Below, one piece after another: positions 8,137 through 17,159 of a stretch of DNA of 64,000 bases. The notes under the pieces are model-generated. The model ran no database searches and was not told where the DNA came from. It saw only the letters and a list, made by a program, of their open reading frames with translations. The translations under genes and the position numbers were made by a program. This DNA comes from Pseudomonas sp. CHM02. GTDB lineage: Bacteria > Pseudomonadota > Gammaproteobacteria > Pseudomonadales > Pseudomonadaceae. Position 1 is the stretch's first letter, and each line of letters begins with the position of its first letter. The stretch spans positions 1-64,000 of the forward strand of contig NZ_JFCA01000008.1 in assembly GCF_000612585.1 (NCBI RefSeq), written 5' to 3'.

Positions 8137-8493
8137 ATGACTCAGCTGTTGGCTTGGCGATATGAACATCACCCTTCGTTGTATTCACATTGTTCCGATG
8201 AGCGCACCTGGAGGCCTGCGGGTGGGCAACGGGGGTGGGCTGGTGGGCATGGTGGCCGCGATAACGGGAATTACGGCAACTATGGCAATAATGGAAATGG
8301 TGGCACGCATAGTCGCTATGAAAATCATGGGCAGAACGGAAATGACATGACTGGGCAGTGGCGGGAGTCACCGAGTTACGAGGGGGGCTACGGAAACTAT
8401 GGCAACTATGGAAACAACGGTAACTCCGGGGGATTCAGCAGCTACATTAACTCGGGCCAGAACGGCAATCGTCGCGCGGGACTTAGTTACTGA
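8137..8493 (+). CDS. Asn/Gly-rich orphan protein with two 27-residue modules
   Basis: A 118-residue protein, ATG at 8137 with GAGAAGG upstream. The N-terminus (MTQLLAWRYEHHPSLYSHC) has no Sec signal. Two copies of the Asn/Gly/Tyr module (8263-8343 and 8389-8469) make up nearly half of it, separated by 15 residues. The same module occurs once in the gene at 7448, so the two genes share an origin. It is preceded by hrp box 3 and followed by a strong terminator. Function unknown. Confidence 0.65.
   Translation: MTQLLAWRYEHHPSLYSHCSDERTWRPAGGQRGWAGGHGGRDNGNYGNYGNNGNGGTHSRYENHGQNGNDMTGQWRESPSYEGGYGNYGNYGNNGNSGGFSSYINSGQNGNRRAGLSY
8263..8343 (+). repeat. 27-residue Asn/Gly module, copy 2
   Basis: Encodes NGNYGNYGNNGNGG followed by a 13-residue half ending NHGQNGN. 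Same length and phase as the other two copies. Confidence 0.85.
8389..8469 (+). repeat. 27-residue Asn/Gly module, copy 3
   Basis: Encodes YGNYGNYGNNGNSGG followed by a half ending NSGQNGN. The closest relative by eye is copy 2 in the same gene. Confidence 0.85.
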
Positions 8494-8525
8494 CACCTGA
8501 AGGCCGTTCGCGTAGGGACGCAACG

Positions 8526-8557
8526 AAAAAGCCCCGTCTATAGAGACGGGGCTTTTT
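8526..8557. terminator. Bidirectional terminator
   Basis: A 14-bp perfect stem, AAAAAGCCCCGTCT / AGACGGGGCTTTTT, with an ATAG loop. It has A- and T-tracts on both sides, so it serves both the Asn/Gly-rich gene and the convergent OmpA-like gene. Confidence 0.93.
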
Positions 8558-8570
8558 ACAGGCCATTCGA

Positions 8571-9356
8571 TCAGTTGGCTACGGAGGACCGTGGCTTGAC
8601 CGGCTGGTTGTCGTTGGAGATGGTCACTTCAACGCGGCGGTTCATGGCGCGCCCCGATACGCTGCCATTGTCGGCAACCGGGTATTCCTTGCCATAACCC
8701 TGGGTCACGATGCGCGAGATGTCCACGCCTTGCTGAGCCAGTGCGCGCTGTACGGAAGCGGCACGACGCTCGGACAGGCTCTGGTTGTACGAATCGGAAC
8801 CGGTGCTGTCGGTATAGCCTTCGACGATCACTTTACGGTCCGGATTGTCACGCAGGAACTGCGCAAGTTTGGTGATGTTCACCAGGCCGCTGGATTTCAG
8901 GTCAGACTTATTGGTGGCGAACAGCACGTCACCGAATGTCACCAGTGTGCCGCGATCGGTCTGCTTGGCGTTCAAGCTGTCTTGCAGCTGCTTGATCTGT
9001 GCATCACGGGCATCCAACAGCGCGCGGGCACGTTCGTCGCCGGCGTTTTTCAGCTTGGCTTCGGATTCGCGCAGCACGATGGTGTCTTTGGCCACTTCAA
9101 CGCGCTGGTTGGTCAGGTAAGCCAACTGGTCGACTTTCTTCTCGTCTTCCTTGTCGCGGTACGCTTTGTCAGCCTTGTCCAGCCATTCGCTGGCGTCCTT
9201 GGTCTCCAGGGCCGCGAGCTTGGTGGCCTGCGGGTTGGTCTGCAGGGCCGAGAAGTTGGTCCGTGCGTTTTCCAGGTTCGCGTTCGGCGGGGTGGAGCAG
9301 GCCGCCAGTGCAACGCTCATCGCCAGCAGGGCAGGGATCATCAATTGTTTACGCAT
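8571..9356 (-). CDS. lptF: OmpA-family lipoprotein (LptF-like)
   Basis: A 261-residue outer-membrane lipoprotein. The signal peptide ends in the lipobox ALAAC (Cys20). A helical DUF4398-like region follows (about residues 25-130). The C-terminal OmpA-like peptidoglycan-binding domain (about 135-250) has the hallmark NxxLSxxRAxxVxxxL segment, here NQSLSERRAASVQRAL, and ends in RAMNRRVEV. Position next to ppc and the DUF4398 partner fits P. aeruginosa lptF, which is known as an AlgU-controlled gene. It probably ties the outer membrane to the wall under stress. Confidence 0.88.
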   Translation of the reverse strand: MRKQLMIPALLAMSVALAACSTPPNANLENARTNFSALQTNPQATKLAALETKDASEWLDKADKAYRDKEDEKKVDQLAYLTNQRVEVAKDTIVLRESEAKLKNAGDERARALLDARDAQIKQLQDSLNAKQTDRGTLVTFGDVLFATNKSDLKSSGLVNITKLAQFLRDNPDRKVIVEGYTDSTGSDSYNQSLSERRAASVQRALAQQGVDISRIVTQGYGKEYPVADNGSVSGRAMNRRVEVTISNDNQPVKPRSSVAN

Positions 9357-9413
9357 AGTCGTGTCGTCCTTTCAATTCGATATCAGGTGCGATGCGGTCA
9401 AGGGGGGGGCGTC

Positions 9414-9839
9414 TTACTTCTGCTGGATAGCAGCCGGACGCATGCCTTCCTTACGCAATTCATCAACAGCCTTCTGGGAATCCTTCACAGCTTGTTCAGC
9501 CTTGGCGGCCTGGGATTTGCGCTCTGCGACGCGAGCGTCCCACTCGGCTTGTTCAGCCAGGCGACGGGCTTCGTCGTAGTTCTTGTCGTGCATGGCAATC
9601 TCGGCTTGCTTGAGCTTGTCCTGGGCCGACTTCATTTCCACAGCCGCGTACTCGGTACCGCCGGCGCTGACCGCGCTGTTCACTGCGGACTGGGTGACCG
9701 CGTACTGCTCGGTCGGCGGGTTACCGGCGCAACCTGCCAGAACGAAGCTGGTGCCGATTGCCAGCGCGGCCAATTTGAGCCCGCGCAGATGGTTAAACGA
9801 GGATTTGGCAGTGCTGGTCTTCATCGTCTTCAACTCCAT
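9414..9839 (-). CDS. DUF4398-domain lipoprotein, partner of the OmpA-like gene
   Basis: A 141-residue lipoprotein. The start at 9839 has AGGAG about 8 bases upstream. The signal sequence ends in VLAGC. The mature part is alanine/lysine/glutamate-rich and predicted helical or coiled coil (QDKLKQAEIAMHDKNYDEARRLAEQAEWDARVAERKS...). It is first in a two-gene unit with the OmpA-like gene (57-base gap). It resembles the N-terminal part of its neighbour, suggesting a common origin. Confidence 0.85.
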   Translation of the reverse strand: MELKTMKTSTAKSSFNHLRGLKLAALAIGTSFVLAGCAGNPPTEQYAVTQSAVNSAVSAGGTEYAAVEMKSAQDKLKQAEIAMHDKNYDEARRLAEQAEWDARVAERKSQAAKAEQAVKDSQKAVDELRKEGMRPAAIQQK

Positions 9840-9952
9840 TGGATAACTCCTGAAAAACATCAAAATCCATGTCACTGGTGTGCGGCCAGGGGCTTTGCGG
9901 TACTGCACGAAATGCCCTTTAAAACGACCGTTCCAAGTGATGGCTTACTGGC

Positions 9953-9980
9953 TGTGACCGGAGGCTTTTTTTAAAAGTTC
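9953..9980 (-). promoter_or_regulatory. AlgU (sigma-22 / RpoE-type) promoter of the lipoprotein pair
   Basis: On the minus strand GAACTT (9980-9975), 17 bases, TCACA (9957-9953). This matches the AlgU form GAACTT-N16/17-TCtgA well and lies about 115 bases before the start at 9839. It agrees with the known envelope-stress control of the P. aeruginosa orthologue. Confidence 0.7.
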
Positions 9981-10112
9981 AGAGAAGATGGCGATTTGCC
10001 TAAAAAAATATTTGACTGATTGGTCAGGGTAAAAAACTTGGAACTTATGCGTCGCGCAGCGGTACGCCCGACCCGTGAAGGGCCCGGCGTACAGCGGTTT
10101 GGTGGGAGTGTT

Positions 10113-10457
10113 TCAGTGTTTCTGTTCGTCGCTGCTGGCAGACAGATCATGCAGATAGCGACGCGATAACGTCAGGAAGCGTGGGGTGGGGCCGACATCT
10201 TCATACAGCGGGTCACCCTCTTCATCGGTGGCGATCACCTGTTGACCCTTGATGTAGGGAAAGCTTGCTTCCAGCTCTTCGAGGGCGGCACCGATCAGCT
10301 CGCCAAGCAGTTCCTCGGTGTTGCGCTTGGGGTACATTTCGGCGATGGCCGCCAACCTCGCGGCGGACTCCACATCCAAATGGATGGCGTATTCGGTCTT
10401 GGTCAAGCGACCCTTGGCGTTCTCTTCCCAATGCTGGGCCAGTTCTCGGATTTTCAT
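10113..10457 (-). CDS. Conserved small protein, possible ribbon-helix-helix fold
   Basis: A 114-residue protein starting at 10457 (MKIRELAQHWEENAKGRLTK), with GAGG upstream. The stretch TEYAIHLDVESAARLAAIAEMYPKRNTEELLGELIGAALEEL reads as one strand and two helices, as in ribbon-helix-helix proteins. That fold is my inference. It is divergent from ppc. Some genomes label relatives a pilin assembly protein, which the sequence does not support by itself. Confidence 0.7.
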   Translation of the reverse strand: MKIRELAQHWEENAKGRLTKTEYAIHLDVESAARLAAIAEMYPKRNTEELLGELIGAALEELEASFPYIKGQQVIATDEEGDPLYEDVGPTPRFLTLSRRYLHDLSASSDEQKH

Positions 10458-10641
10458 GGCAACCTCAATGAAGCCCGCGATGGCAGGCGGTGATGAGTGA
10501 CCAGTCGCGCGCAGGGATAACACAGGCGACTCAGTGTTGAGACTCGCTGCAACTCACAAGGTTTAAAGTCTTGTCATAAAACGATGCGGGCGGCACTCTG
10601 GCAGACCTGCGCGTCCCGGATTTCTGGCTGGAGATTGGCTG

Positions 10642-13287
10642 ATGAGTGATATCGATGCACGCTTGCGTGAGGATGTTCACCTGCTGGGTGAGCTGTTGGG
10701 CAACACCATTCGAGACCAGTACGGCGATGATTTTCTCGACAAGATCGAGCAGATCCGCAAAGGCGCCAAGGCTGACCGCCGCGGCGCCATTTCCGACAAG
10801 GCGGCGGGGGATGAGCTGAGCTCCCGTCTGAATCAGTTGCAGGAAAACGAACTGCTGCCGGTCGCCCGGGCCTTCAACCAGTTCCTCAACCTGGCCAACA
10901 TCGCCGAGCAATACCAGCTGATTCACCGGCGCGATGAGTCGCAACCGGCGCCGTTCGAAGCCCGTGTATTGCCCGAGCTGCTGGCGCGCCTGCAAGCCGA
11001 AGGCCACAGCAACGAATCCCTGGCCCGCCAGTTGGGGCGCCTGGAGATCGAACTGGTCCTCACCGCCCATCCCACTGAAGTGGCGCGCCGCACCCTGATC
11101 CAGAAATACGATGCGATTGCCGCCCAACTGGCGTTGCAGGATCACCGTGACCTCACCACGGCGGAGCGCGATCAGATCCGCCAACGCCTGCAACGCTTGA
11201 TCGCCGAAGCCTGGCACACCGAAGAAATCCGCCGCACCCGGCCCACGCCGGTGGACGAGGCCAAGTGGGGCTTTGCGGTGATCGAACATTCGCTGTGGCA
11301 CGCCATTCCCAATTACCTGCGCAAGGCCGACCAGGCGCTGCACGCCGCTACCGGCCTGCGCTTGCCCCTGGAAGCGGCGCCGATCCGCTTTGCCTCATGG
11401 ATGGGCGGCGACCGGGATGGCAACCCGAATGTCACCGCGCCAGTGACCCGTGAAGTATTGCTGCTGGCGCGCTGGATGGCGGCCGACCTGTACCTGCGCG
11501 ATGTCGATCATCTGGCTTCCGAGCTGTCGATGCAGCAAGCCAGCCCGGCGTTGCAGGCCAAGGTCGGCGACAGCGTCGAACCGTATCGCGCCGTGCTCAA
11601 GCAATTGCGTGAACGCCTGCGGGCTACGCGCCAATGGGCACACACGGCATTGAGCAGCAGCACGCCAGCGCCCGCCGAAGTGTTGCAAAACAATCGCGAC
11701 CTGCTGGATCCGCTGGAGCTGTGCTACCAGTCGTTGCATGAGTGCGGCATGGGTGTGATCGCCGATGGCCCGTTGCTCGACTGCCTGCGTCGCGCGGTGA
11801 CCTTCGGCCTGTTCCTGGTGCGCCTGGATGTGCGCCAGGACTCCAGCCGTCATTCGGCGGCCATGACTGAAATCACCGATTACCTCGGCCTTGGGCGTTA
11901 CGAAGACTGGGACGAAGAGGCGCGTATCAGCTTCCTGATGAAGGAACTGGCCAATCGTCGGCCGCTGCTGCCGGGTTATTTCAAACCCTCTGCCGACACC
12001 GCCGAAGTGCTGAATACCTGTAAGGAAATCGCCGCCGCACCGGCTGCTTCCCTGGGCTCGTACGTCATCTCCATGGCCGGCGCCGCGTCGGACGTGCTGG
12101 CGGTGCAACTGCTGCTTAAAGAGTCGGGCGTGCAACGGCCGATGCGCGTGGTGCCACTGTTCGAGACCCTGGCCGACCTGGACAACGCCGGCCCGGTGAT
12201 CGAGCAACTGTTGCTGCTGCCGGGCTATCGCGCACGCTTGCAGGGGCCGCAGGAAGTGATGATCGGCTACTCGGACTCGGCCAAGGACGCCGGCACCACC
12301 GCCGCCGCCTGGGCGCAGTACCGGGCGCAGGAGCGGCTGGTGGATATCTGCCGTGAGCAACAAGTGGAACTGCTGTTGTTCCACGGTCGCGGTGGCACCG
12401 TGGGCCGTGGCGGCGGCCCGGCCCACGCGGCGATCCTGTCGCAGCCGCCGGGTTCGGTGGCGGGGCGGTTCCGCACCACCGAACAGGGCGAGATGATTCG
12501 CTTCAAGTTCGGCCTGCCGGATATCGCCGAGCAGAACCTCAACCTTTATCTGGCCGCGGTATTGGAGGCGACCCTGTTGCCACCGCCGCCGCCCGAGCCG
12601 GCCTGGCGCCATTTGATGGATGAATTGGCGGCGGATGGTGTCAGCGCCTACCGCGCCGTGGTGCGGGAAAACCCGCAGTTCGTCGAGTATTTCCGCCAGT
12701 CCACCCCGGAACAGGAACTGGGCCGCTTGCCCCTGGGCAGTCGCCCGGCCAAACGCCGGGCGGGCGGGATTGAAAGCCTGCGCGCGATCCCGTGGATCTT
12801 CGGCTGGACCCAGACCCGCCTGATGCTGCCGGCCTGGCTGGGTTGGGAAGCAGCGTTGAGCAAGGCCCTGGAGCGCGGCGAAGGCGAGTTGCTGGGGCAG
12901 ATGCGTGAACAGTGGCCATTTTTCCGCACCCGTATCGATATGCTGGAAATGGTGCTGGCCAAGGCGGATGCCGATATCGCCCGCCTGTATGACGAGCGGC
13001 TGGTGCAGCCGGACCTGCTGCCATTGGGTGTGCATCTGCGCGACCTATTGTCGCAGGCGTGCGGCGTGGTGCTTGGCCTGACCGGCCAGTCGCAACTGCT
13101 GGCCCACAGCCCGGATACCCTGGAGTTCATCCGCCTGCGCAACACCTACCTCGACCCCTTGCACTTGTTGCAGGCCGAGCTGCTGGCGCGCTCGCGCCAG
13201 CAGGAAGCGGCACAGGACAGCCCTCTGGAACAGGCGCTGCTGGTCTCCGTGGCCGGTATTGCTGCCGGGTTGCGTAACACCGGCTAA
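10642..13287 (+). CDS. ppc: Phosphoenolpyruvate carboxylase
   Basis: Carboxylates PEP to oxaloacetate, replenishing the TCA cycle. The 881-residue length is normal. Signatures include [12 protein letters not shown] with the catalytic histidine at 143, and [14 protein letters not shown] at about 580-593, the conserved glycine-rich loop with its essential arginine. Other conserved blocks are [28 protein letters not shown], and the C-terminal RNTG that completes the allosteric/active site region. The ATG at 10642 is preceded by GGAG. Confidence 0.98.
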   Translation: MSDIDARLREDVHLLGELLGNTIRDQYGDDFLDKIEQIRKGAKADRRGAISDKAAGDELSSRLNQLQENELLPVARAFNQFLNLANIAEQYQLIHRRDESQPAPFEARVLPELLARLQAEGHSNESLARQLGRLEIELVLTAHPTEVARRTLIQKYDAIAAQLALQDHRDLTTAERDQIRQRLQRLIAEAWHTEEIRRTRPTPVDEAKWGFAVIEHSLWHAIPNYLRKADQALHAATGLRLPLEAAPIRFASWMGGDRDGNPNVTAPVTREVLLLARWMAADLYLRDVDHLASELSMQQASPALQAKVGDSVEPYRAVLKQLRERLRATRQWAHTALSSSTPAPAEVLQNNRDLLDPLELCYQSLHECGMGVIADGPLLDCLRRAVTFGLFLVRLDVRQDSSRHSAAMTEITDYLGLGRYEDWDEEARISFLMKELANRRPLLPGYFKPSADTAEVLNTCKEIAAAPAASLGSYVISMAGAASDVLAVQLLLKESGVQRPMRVVPLFETLADLDNAGPVIEQLLLLPGYRARLQGPQEVMIGYSDSAKDAGTTAAAWAQYRAQERLVDICREQQVELLLFHGRGGTVGRGGGPAHAAILSQPPGSVAGRFRTTEQGEMIRFKFGLPDIAEQNLNLYLAAVLEATLLPPPPPEPAWRHLMDELAADGVSAYRAVVRENPQFVEYFRQSTPEQELGRLPLGSRPAKRRAGGIESLRAIPWIFGWTQTRLMLPAWLGWEAALSKALERGEGELLGQMREQWPFFRTRIDMLEMVLAKADADIARLYDERLVQPDLLPLGVHLRDLLSQACGVVLGLTGQSQLLAHSPDTLEFIRLRNTYLDPLHLLQAELLARSRQQEAAQDSPLEQALLVSVAGIAAGLRNTG

Positions 13288-13326
13288 GGTTTTTTGCGTG
13301 TTCTCAACGGCTTGCAGATAAACCGC

Positions 13327-13356
13327 AGCGGCCGCCTCGAAAAGGGCGGCCGGCGT
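13327..13356 (+). terminator. Possible terminator after ppc
   Basis: A GC-rich hairpin GGCCGCC / GGCGGCC with a CTCGAAAAG-type loop, about 40 bases after the ppc stop. The T-run is weak. The rest of 13288-13565 shows no ORF; it should hold the adk promoter. Confidence 0.4.
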
Positions 13357-13445
13357 TTACAGGGCCGGGTTGCACTCAGGCACACCCTACCTATGACGCA
13401 TGCACGGCGCGGGTTCCTGCGACTTTTGGCGGCTTGTGTGGTTAA

Positions 13446-14213
<768 letters not shown>

Positions 14214-14235
14214 TCCCTCGACTGGCTTCACGGAT

Positions 14236-14264
14236 AACGGCCCGCTTGCGGGCCGTTGTTGTTT
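14236..14264 (+). terminator. Terminator after adk
   Basis: Stem AACGGCCCGC / GCGGGCCGTT followed by GTTGTTT, about 23 bases after the adk stop and before tsaB. Confidence 0.85.
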
Positions 14265-14303
14265 ATACTGGCGCACTTTTTTTCGACTTGGACACCCACA
14301 CCG

Positions 14304-14990
14304 ATGAGCACCCTGCTGGCCCTGGACACCGCGACTGAAGCTTGCTCCGTTGCCCTGCTGCACGATGGCAAGGTAACGAGCCACTACGAGGTGATCCCGC
14401 GCCTGCATGCGCAGAAGCTGTTGCCGATGATCAAGCAGTTGCTGGAAGACGCCGGCACCACCCTGGCGGCGGTCGATGCGATTGCTTTCGGCCGTGGCCC
14501 GGGTGCGTTTACCGGTGTGCGCATCGCCATTGGCGTGGTGCAGGGCCTGGCGTTTGCGCTGGAGCGTCCGGTGTTGCCGGTGTCCAACCTTGCCATGCTG
14601 GCCCAGCGCGCCTTGCGCGAGCACGGCGCCCACCAAGTGGCGGCGGCTATCGATGCGCGTATGGATGAAGTCTATTGGGGCTGCTACCGCGAAACGGCGG
14701 GCGAGATGCGTCTGGTCGGCGTGGAAGCGGTACAGCCGCCCGAAGCGTCGATGCTGCCGGACGAGGCCAGCGGTGACTGGTTCGGTGCTGGCACCGGCTG
14801 GGGTTATGGCCAGCGTATCGCTGTGCCGTTGGTGGGCCAGGACGCTGCAATGTTGCCTCATGCCGAGGATCTGCTGACGTTGGCACGTTTCGCTTTTGAG
14901 CGTGGCGAGGCGATTCCGGCCGACCAGGCGGCGCCGGTCTATCTGCGCGATAAAGTGGCGCAAACCAAGGCCGAACGCGGGATTATTTGA
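14304..14990 (+). CDS. tsaB: tRNA t6A37 threonylcarbamoyltransferase complex dimerisation subunit TsaB
   Basis: TsaB (YeaZ) joins TsaD and TsaE to make N6-threonylcarbamoyladenosine on tRNAs reading ANN codons. The 228-residue product starts MSTLLALDTATEACSVALL, an ASKHA-fold first strand. FGRGPGAFTGVRIAIGVVQGLA is the conserved YeaZ block at about residues 65-86. The distal half is variable, as in the family. It works in the same pathway as tcdA at 36297. Confidence 0.95.
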   Translation: MSTLLALDTATEACSVALLHDGKVTSHYEVIPRLHAQKLLPMIKQLLEDAGTTLAAVDAIAFGRGPGAFTGVRIAIGVVQGLAFALERPVLPVSNLAMLAQRALREHGAHQVAAAIDARMDEVYWGCYRETAGEMRLVGVEAVQPPEASMLPDEASGDWFGAGTGWGYGQRIAVPLVGQDAAMLPHAEDLLTLARFAFERGEAIPADQAAPVYLRDKVAQTKAERGII

Positions 14991-15150
14991 CGTCAAAAAT
15001 GATGGCAGTTTGGGGCTAAATTCACCAATCGTCAGAATTTGCCCCCGGTTTTAAACCTTTTTCAAATTATGTGTTCTAGTTATCACCAGAGCATTTGCGC
15101 GTTACGGACGATGCTGCCAAAATGCCATTACTGATAGCGAGTTCGCGCCC

Positions 15151-15441
15151 ATGCGTATCGATGGTTTTTCCTCACAGTCCTACCCAATCAAGCGCAAGCC
15201 GCGTAAGGCAAACGTCACGGTAGACGAGTCCGTCGAGGATTCACCGGACTTCATCGACGTCCAGGCCGATGCACAAGCCAACACCCAAGCTCGTATCAGC
15301 GGTCTTCCCGCCCGCCAGCAAGACATGGTCTTCCCGCGTTCCATGAGCAAAAGCGTCGCTACCGCCCTGGCCAGCTACCTGACCACCGCCGGCTTTGTCG
15401 AATGGGATATGGAAGTGCTGGGCCTCGACATCCACATCTGA
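15151..15441 (+). CDS. Conserved hypothetical protein
   Basis: A 96-residue protein starting MRIDGFSSQSYPIKRKPRKAN. The first half is polar and probably disordered. The C-terminal half (RSMSKSVATALASYLTTAGFVEWDMEVLGLDIHI) could form one helix and a short strand. Its stop codon overlaps the next start (TGATG), so it is coupled to the DUF72 gene. No family recognised. Confidence 0.75.
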   Translation: MRIDGFSSQSYPIKRKPRKANVTVDESVEDSPDFIDVQADAQANTQARISGLPARQQDMVFPRSMSKSVATALASYLTTAGFVEWDMEVLGLDIHI

Positions 15442-16301
15442 TGCGTCTGCCTTACTACCTCGGTTGCCCGTCCTGGAGTGAAAACGCCTGGCGCGAGTAC
15501 CTGTACCCCGCCGATGCCCGTTCCAGCGATTACCTCGCGCTCTACTCCCAGGTCTTCAACGCCGTTGAAGGCAACACCACGTTCTACGCGCGCCCATCGG
15601 CCGCCACGGTGCAACGCTGGGCCGAGATCATGCCCGACGATTTCCGCTTCACGGCCAAATTCCCCGGTGATATCAGCCACAGCGCCAACCTGATTGAGCA
15701 GCTACCGGCCGCGGAAAGTTTTGTTGGCTTAATGAGCCCGTTGGGTGAGCGGGTATCGCCTCTGTGGTTGCAATTGCCCGCGACATTCACACCGCAGCGC
15801 CTAGGGGAGTTGGCAGGTTTCATTGATAGCCTGGAGCGGCCGATGGCGGTGGAAGTGCGTCATCAGGAATTCTTCGCCAAGGGTGATGCCGAGCGCATGC
15901 TCAACCGCTTGTTGCGTGACCGGGGGGTGGAACGTATCTGCCTGGACCCCCGCGCACTCTTCAGTTGCACGTCCACTTCAGCCGCCGTGCTGCACGCCCA
16001 ATCGAAAAAGCCCAAGGTGCCCCCAAGGCCGGCGGCGCTGACGCAGTTTCCCCAGGTACGCTTTATCGGCCATCCCGAACTGGAAGCCAACGACCCGTTC
16101 CTGGTGCCGTGGGTGGAAAAAGTCGCCGGCTGGATCGAGGAAGGCCGCACCCCCTACGTGTTCCTGCACACCTCGGATAACCGCCTTGCCGCGCAACTGG
16201 CCCTGCGTTTTCACGACCAATTGACGGTGCGTCTACCCGGCCTGCCGCCGCTGCCCGCCTTGGATCGGGCCCCCGTCGCGGAACAACTGGGGTTACTCTA
16301 G
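15441..16301 (+). CDS. DUF72 (YecE-like) protein
   Basis: A 286-residue protein with the DUF72 TIM-barrel-like fold. It starts MRLPYYLGCPSWSENAWREYLYP. Family landmarks are the N-terminal G-C/T-xxW segment, FNAVEGNTTFYARPSAATVQRW, FTAKFPGDISH, and the C-terminal VFLHTSDNRLAAQLALRF. The start overlaps the preceding stop by one base. The biochemical role of the family is not known to me. Confidence 0.88.
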   Translation: MRLPYYLGCPSWSENAWREYLYPADARSSDYLALYSQVFNAVEGNTTFYARPSAATVQRWAEIMPDDFRFTAKFPGDISHSANLIEQLPAAESFVGLMSPLGERVSPLWLQLPATFTPQRLGELAGFIDSLERPMAVEVRHQEFFAKGDAERMLNRLLRDRGVERICLDPRALFSCTSTSAAVLHAQSKKPKVPPRPAALTQFPQVRFIGHPELEANDPFLVPWVEKVAGWIEEGRTPYVFLHTSDNRLAAQLALRFHDQLTVRLPGLPPLPALDRAPVAEQLGLL

Positions 16302-16328
16302 GGCTCACTTTCCCGCCAGGAGCCCGAC

Positions 16329-17156
16329 ATGGATGCCCAAACCCTTCGCGCCGAAACCTTCAAAGCCTTGCATCAGCGTGACCGCGCATTCGTGATGCCC
16401 AATCCATGGGATGCAGGGTCTGCCGTGATGCTGGCCAGCCTGGGGTTCGAAGCGCTGGCCACCACCAGCGCGGGCTACGCCTTCAGCCTGGCGCGTCCGG
16501 ATGCGGAAGGCGCGCTGTCCCTGGACGACACGTTGATCAATGCCAGCATGATTGCCAAGGCCACTGCGTTGCCGGTGGCGGCTGACCTGGAAAACGGCTT
16601 CAGCGACACCCCCGAAGGCTGTGCCCAGACCATCCTGCGTGCCGCGGCCACGGGGATCGTCGGCGGTTCGATCGAAGATGCCACGGGGGTTGCCGCCGAG
16701 CCGATCTATCCCTTCGACCTATCTGTTGAGCGCGTGGAAGCCGCTGTGGCCGCTGCCCGCAGCCTGCCATTCGCCTTCACCCTGACGGCCCGTGCGGAAA
16801 ACCTCCTGCATGGCCGCCTGGATCTGCCCGACACCATCCGCCGCCTGCAGGCCTACGCCGAGGCCGGTGCCGACGTGCTCTATGCGCCGGCCCTGCGCAC
16901 TGCCGAGGAAGTGCTGGCGGTGGTCAAGGCGGTGGCGCCCAAGCCGGTGAATGTGCTGATGTCCGGCGGCTTGAACCTGAGCGTCGCGCAACTCAGCGAG
17001 ATGGGTGTTCGGCGTATCAGCGTTGGCTCGGCGCTGGCATTGGCGGCGTATGGTGAGTTCTATCGTGCGGCCCGGGAAGTGTATGAACTGGGCACGTTCA
17101 CCTTTACCGAGCGCAAGATGCCGTTCAGTCAGGCCAACCAGTTCTTCAAGGACTAA
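16329..17156 (+). CDS. Isocitrate lyase / PEP mutase superfamily enzyme
   Basis: A 275-residue enzyme of the PEP mutase/isocitrate lyase superfamily. MPNPWDAGSAVMLASLGFEALATTSAG forms the first barrel strands. The metal-binding segment is ADLENGFSD. GIVGGSIEDA and LTARAENLL continue the barrel. Members cleave or form C-C or P-C bonds of 2-oxo acids using Mg2+. The KKCGH-type loop of isocitrate and methylisocitrate lyases is absent, so the reaction is open (for example an oxaloacetate or methylisocitrate-like substrate). Confidence 0.85.
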   Translation: MDAQTLRAETFKALHQRDRAFVMPNPWDAGSAVMLASLGFEALATTSAGYAFSLARPDAEGALSLDDTLINASMIAKATALPVAADLENGFSDTPEGCAQTILRAAATGIVGGSIEDATGVAAEPIYPFDLSVERVEAAVAAARSLPFAFTLTARAENLLHGRLDLPDTIRRLQAYAEAGADVLYAPALRTAEEVLAVVKAVAPKPVNVLMSGGLNLSVAQLSEMGVRRISVGSALALAAYGEFYRAAREVYELGTFTFTERKMPFSQANQFFKD

Positions 17157-17159
17157 GCG

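Noticed and set aside
7955..8140. 61-codon ORF with TTG start between the two Asn/Gly-rich genes
   Set aside because: It reads through hrp box 3, has no Shine-Dalgarno and no conserved feature.
7448..8493. Asn/Gly-rich proteins as curlin (CsgA/CsgB-like) amyloids
   Set aside because: The repeat lacks the Sx5QxGx2NxAx3Q spacing of curlins, there is no Sec signal and no csg genes are nearby.
11395..13035. 546-codon minus-strand open frame opposite ppc
   Set aside because: Shadow of ppc; no start signal or motif.
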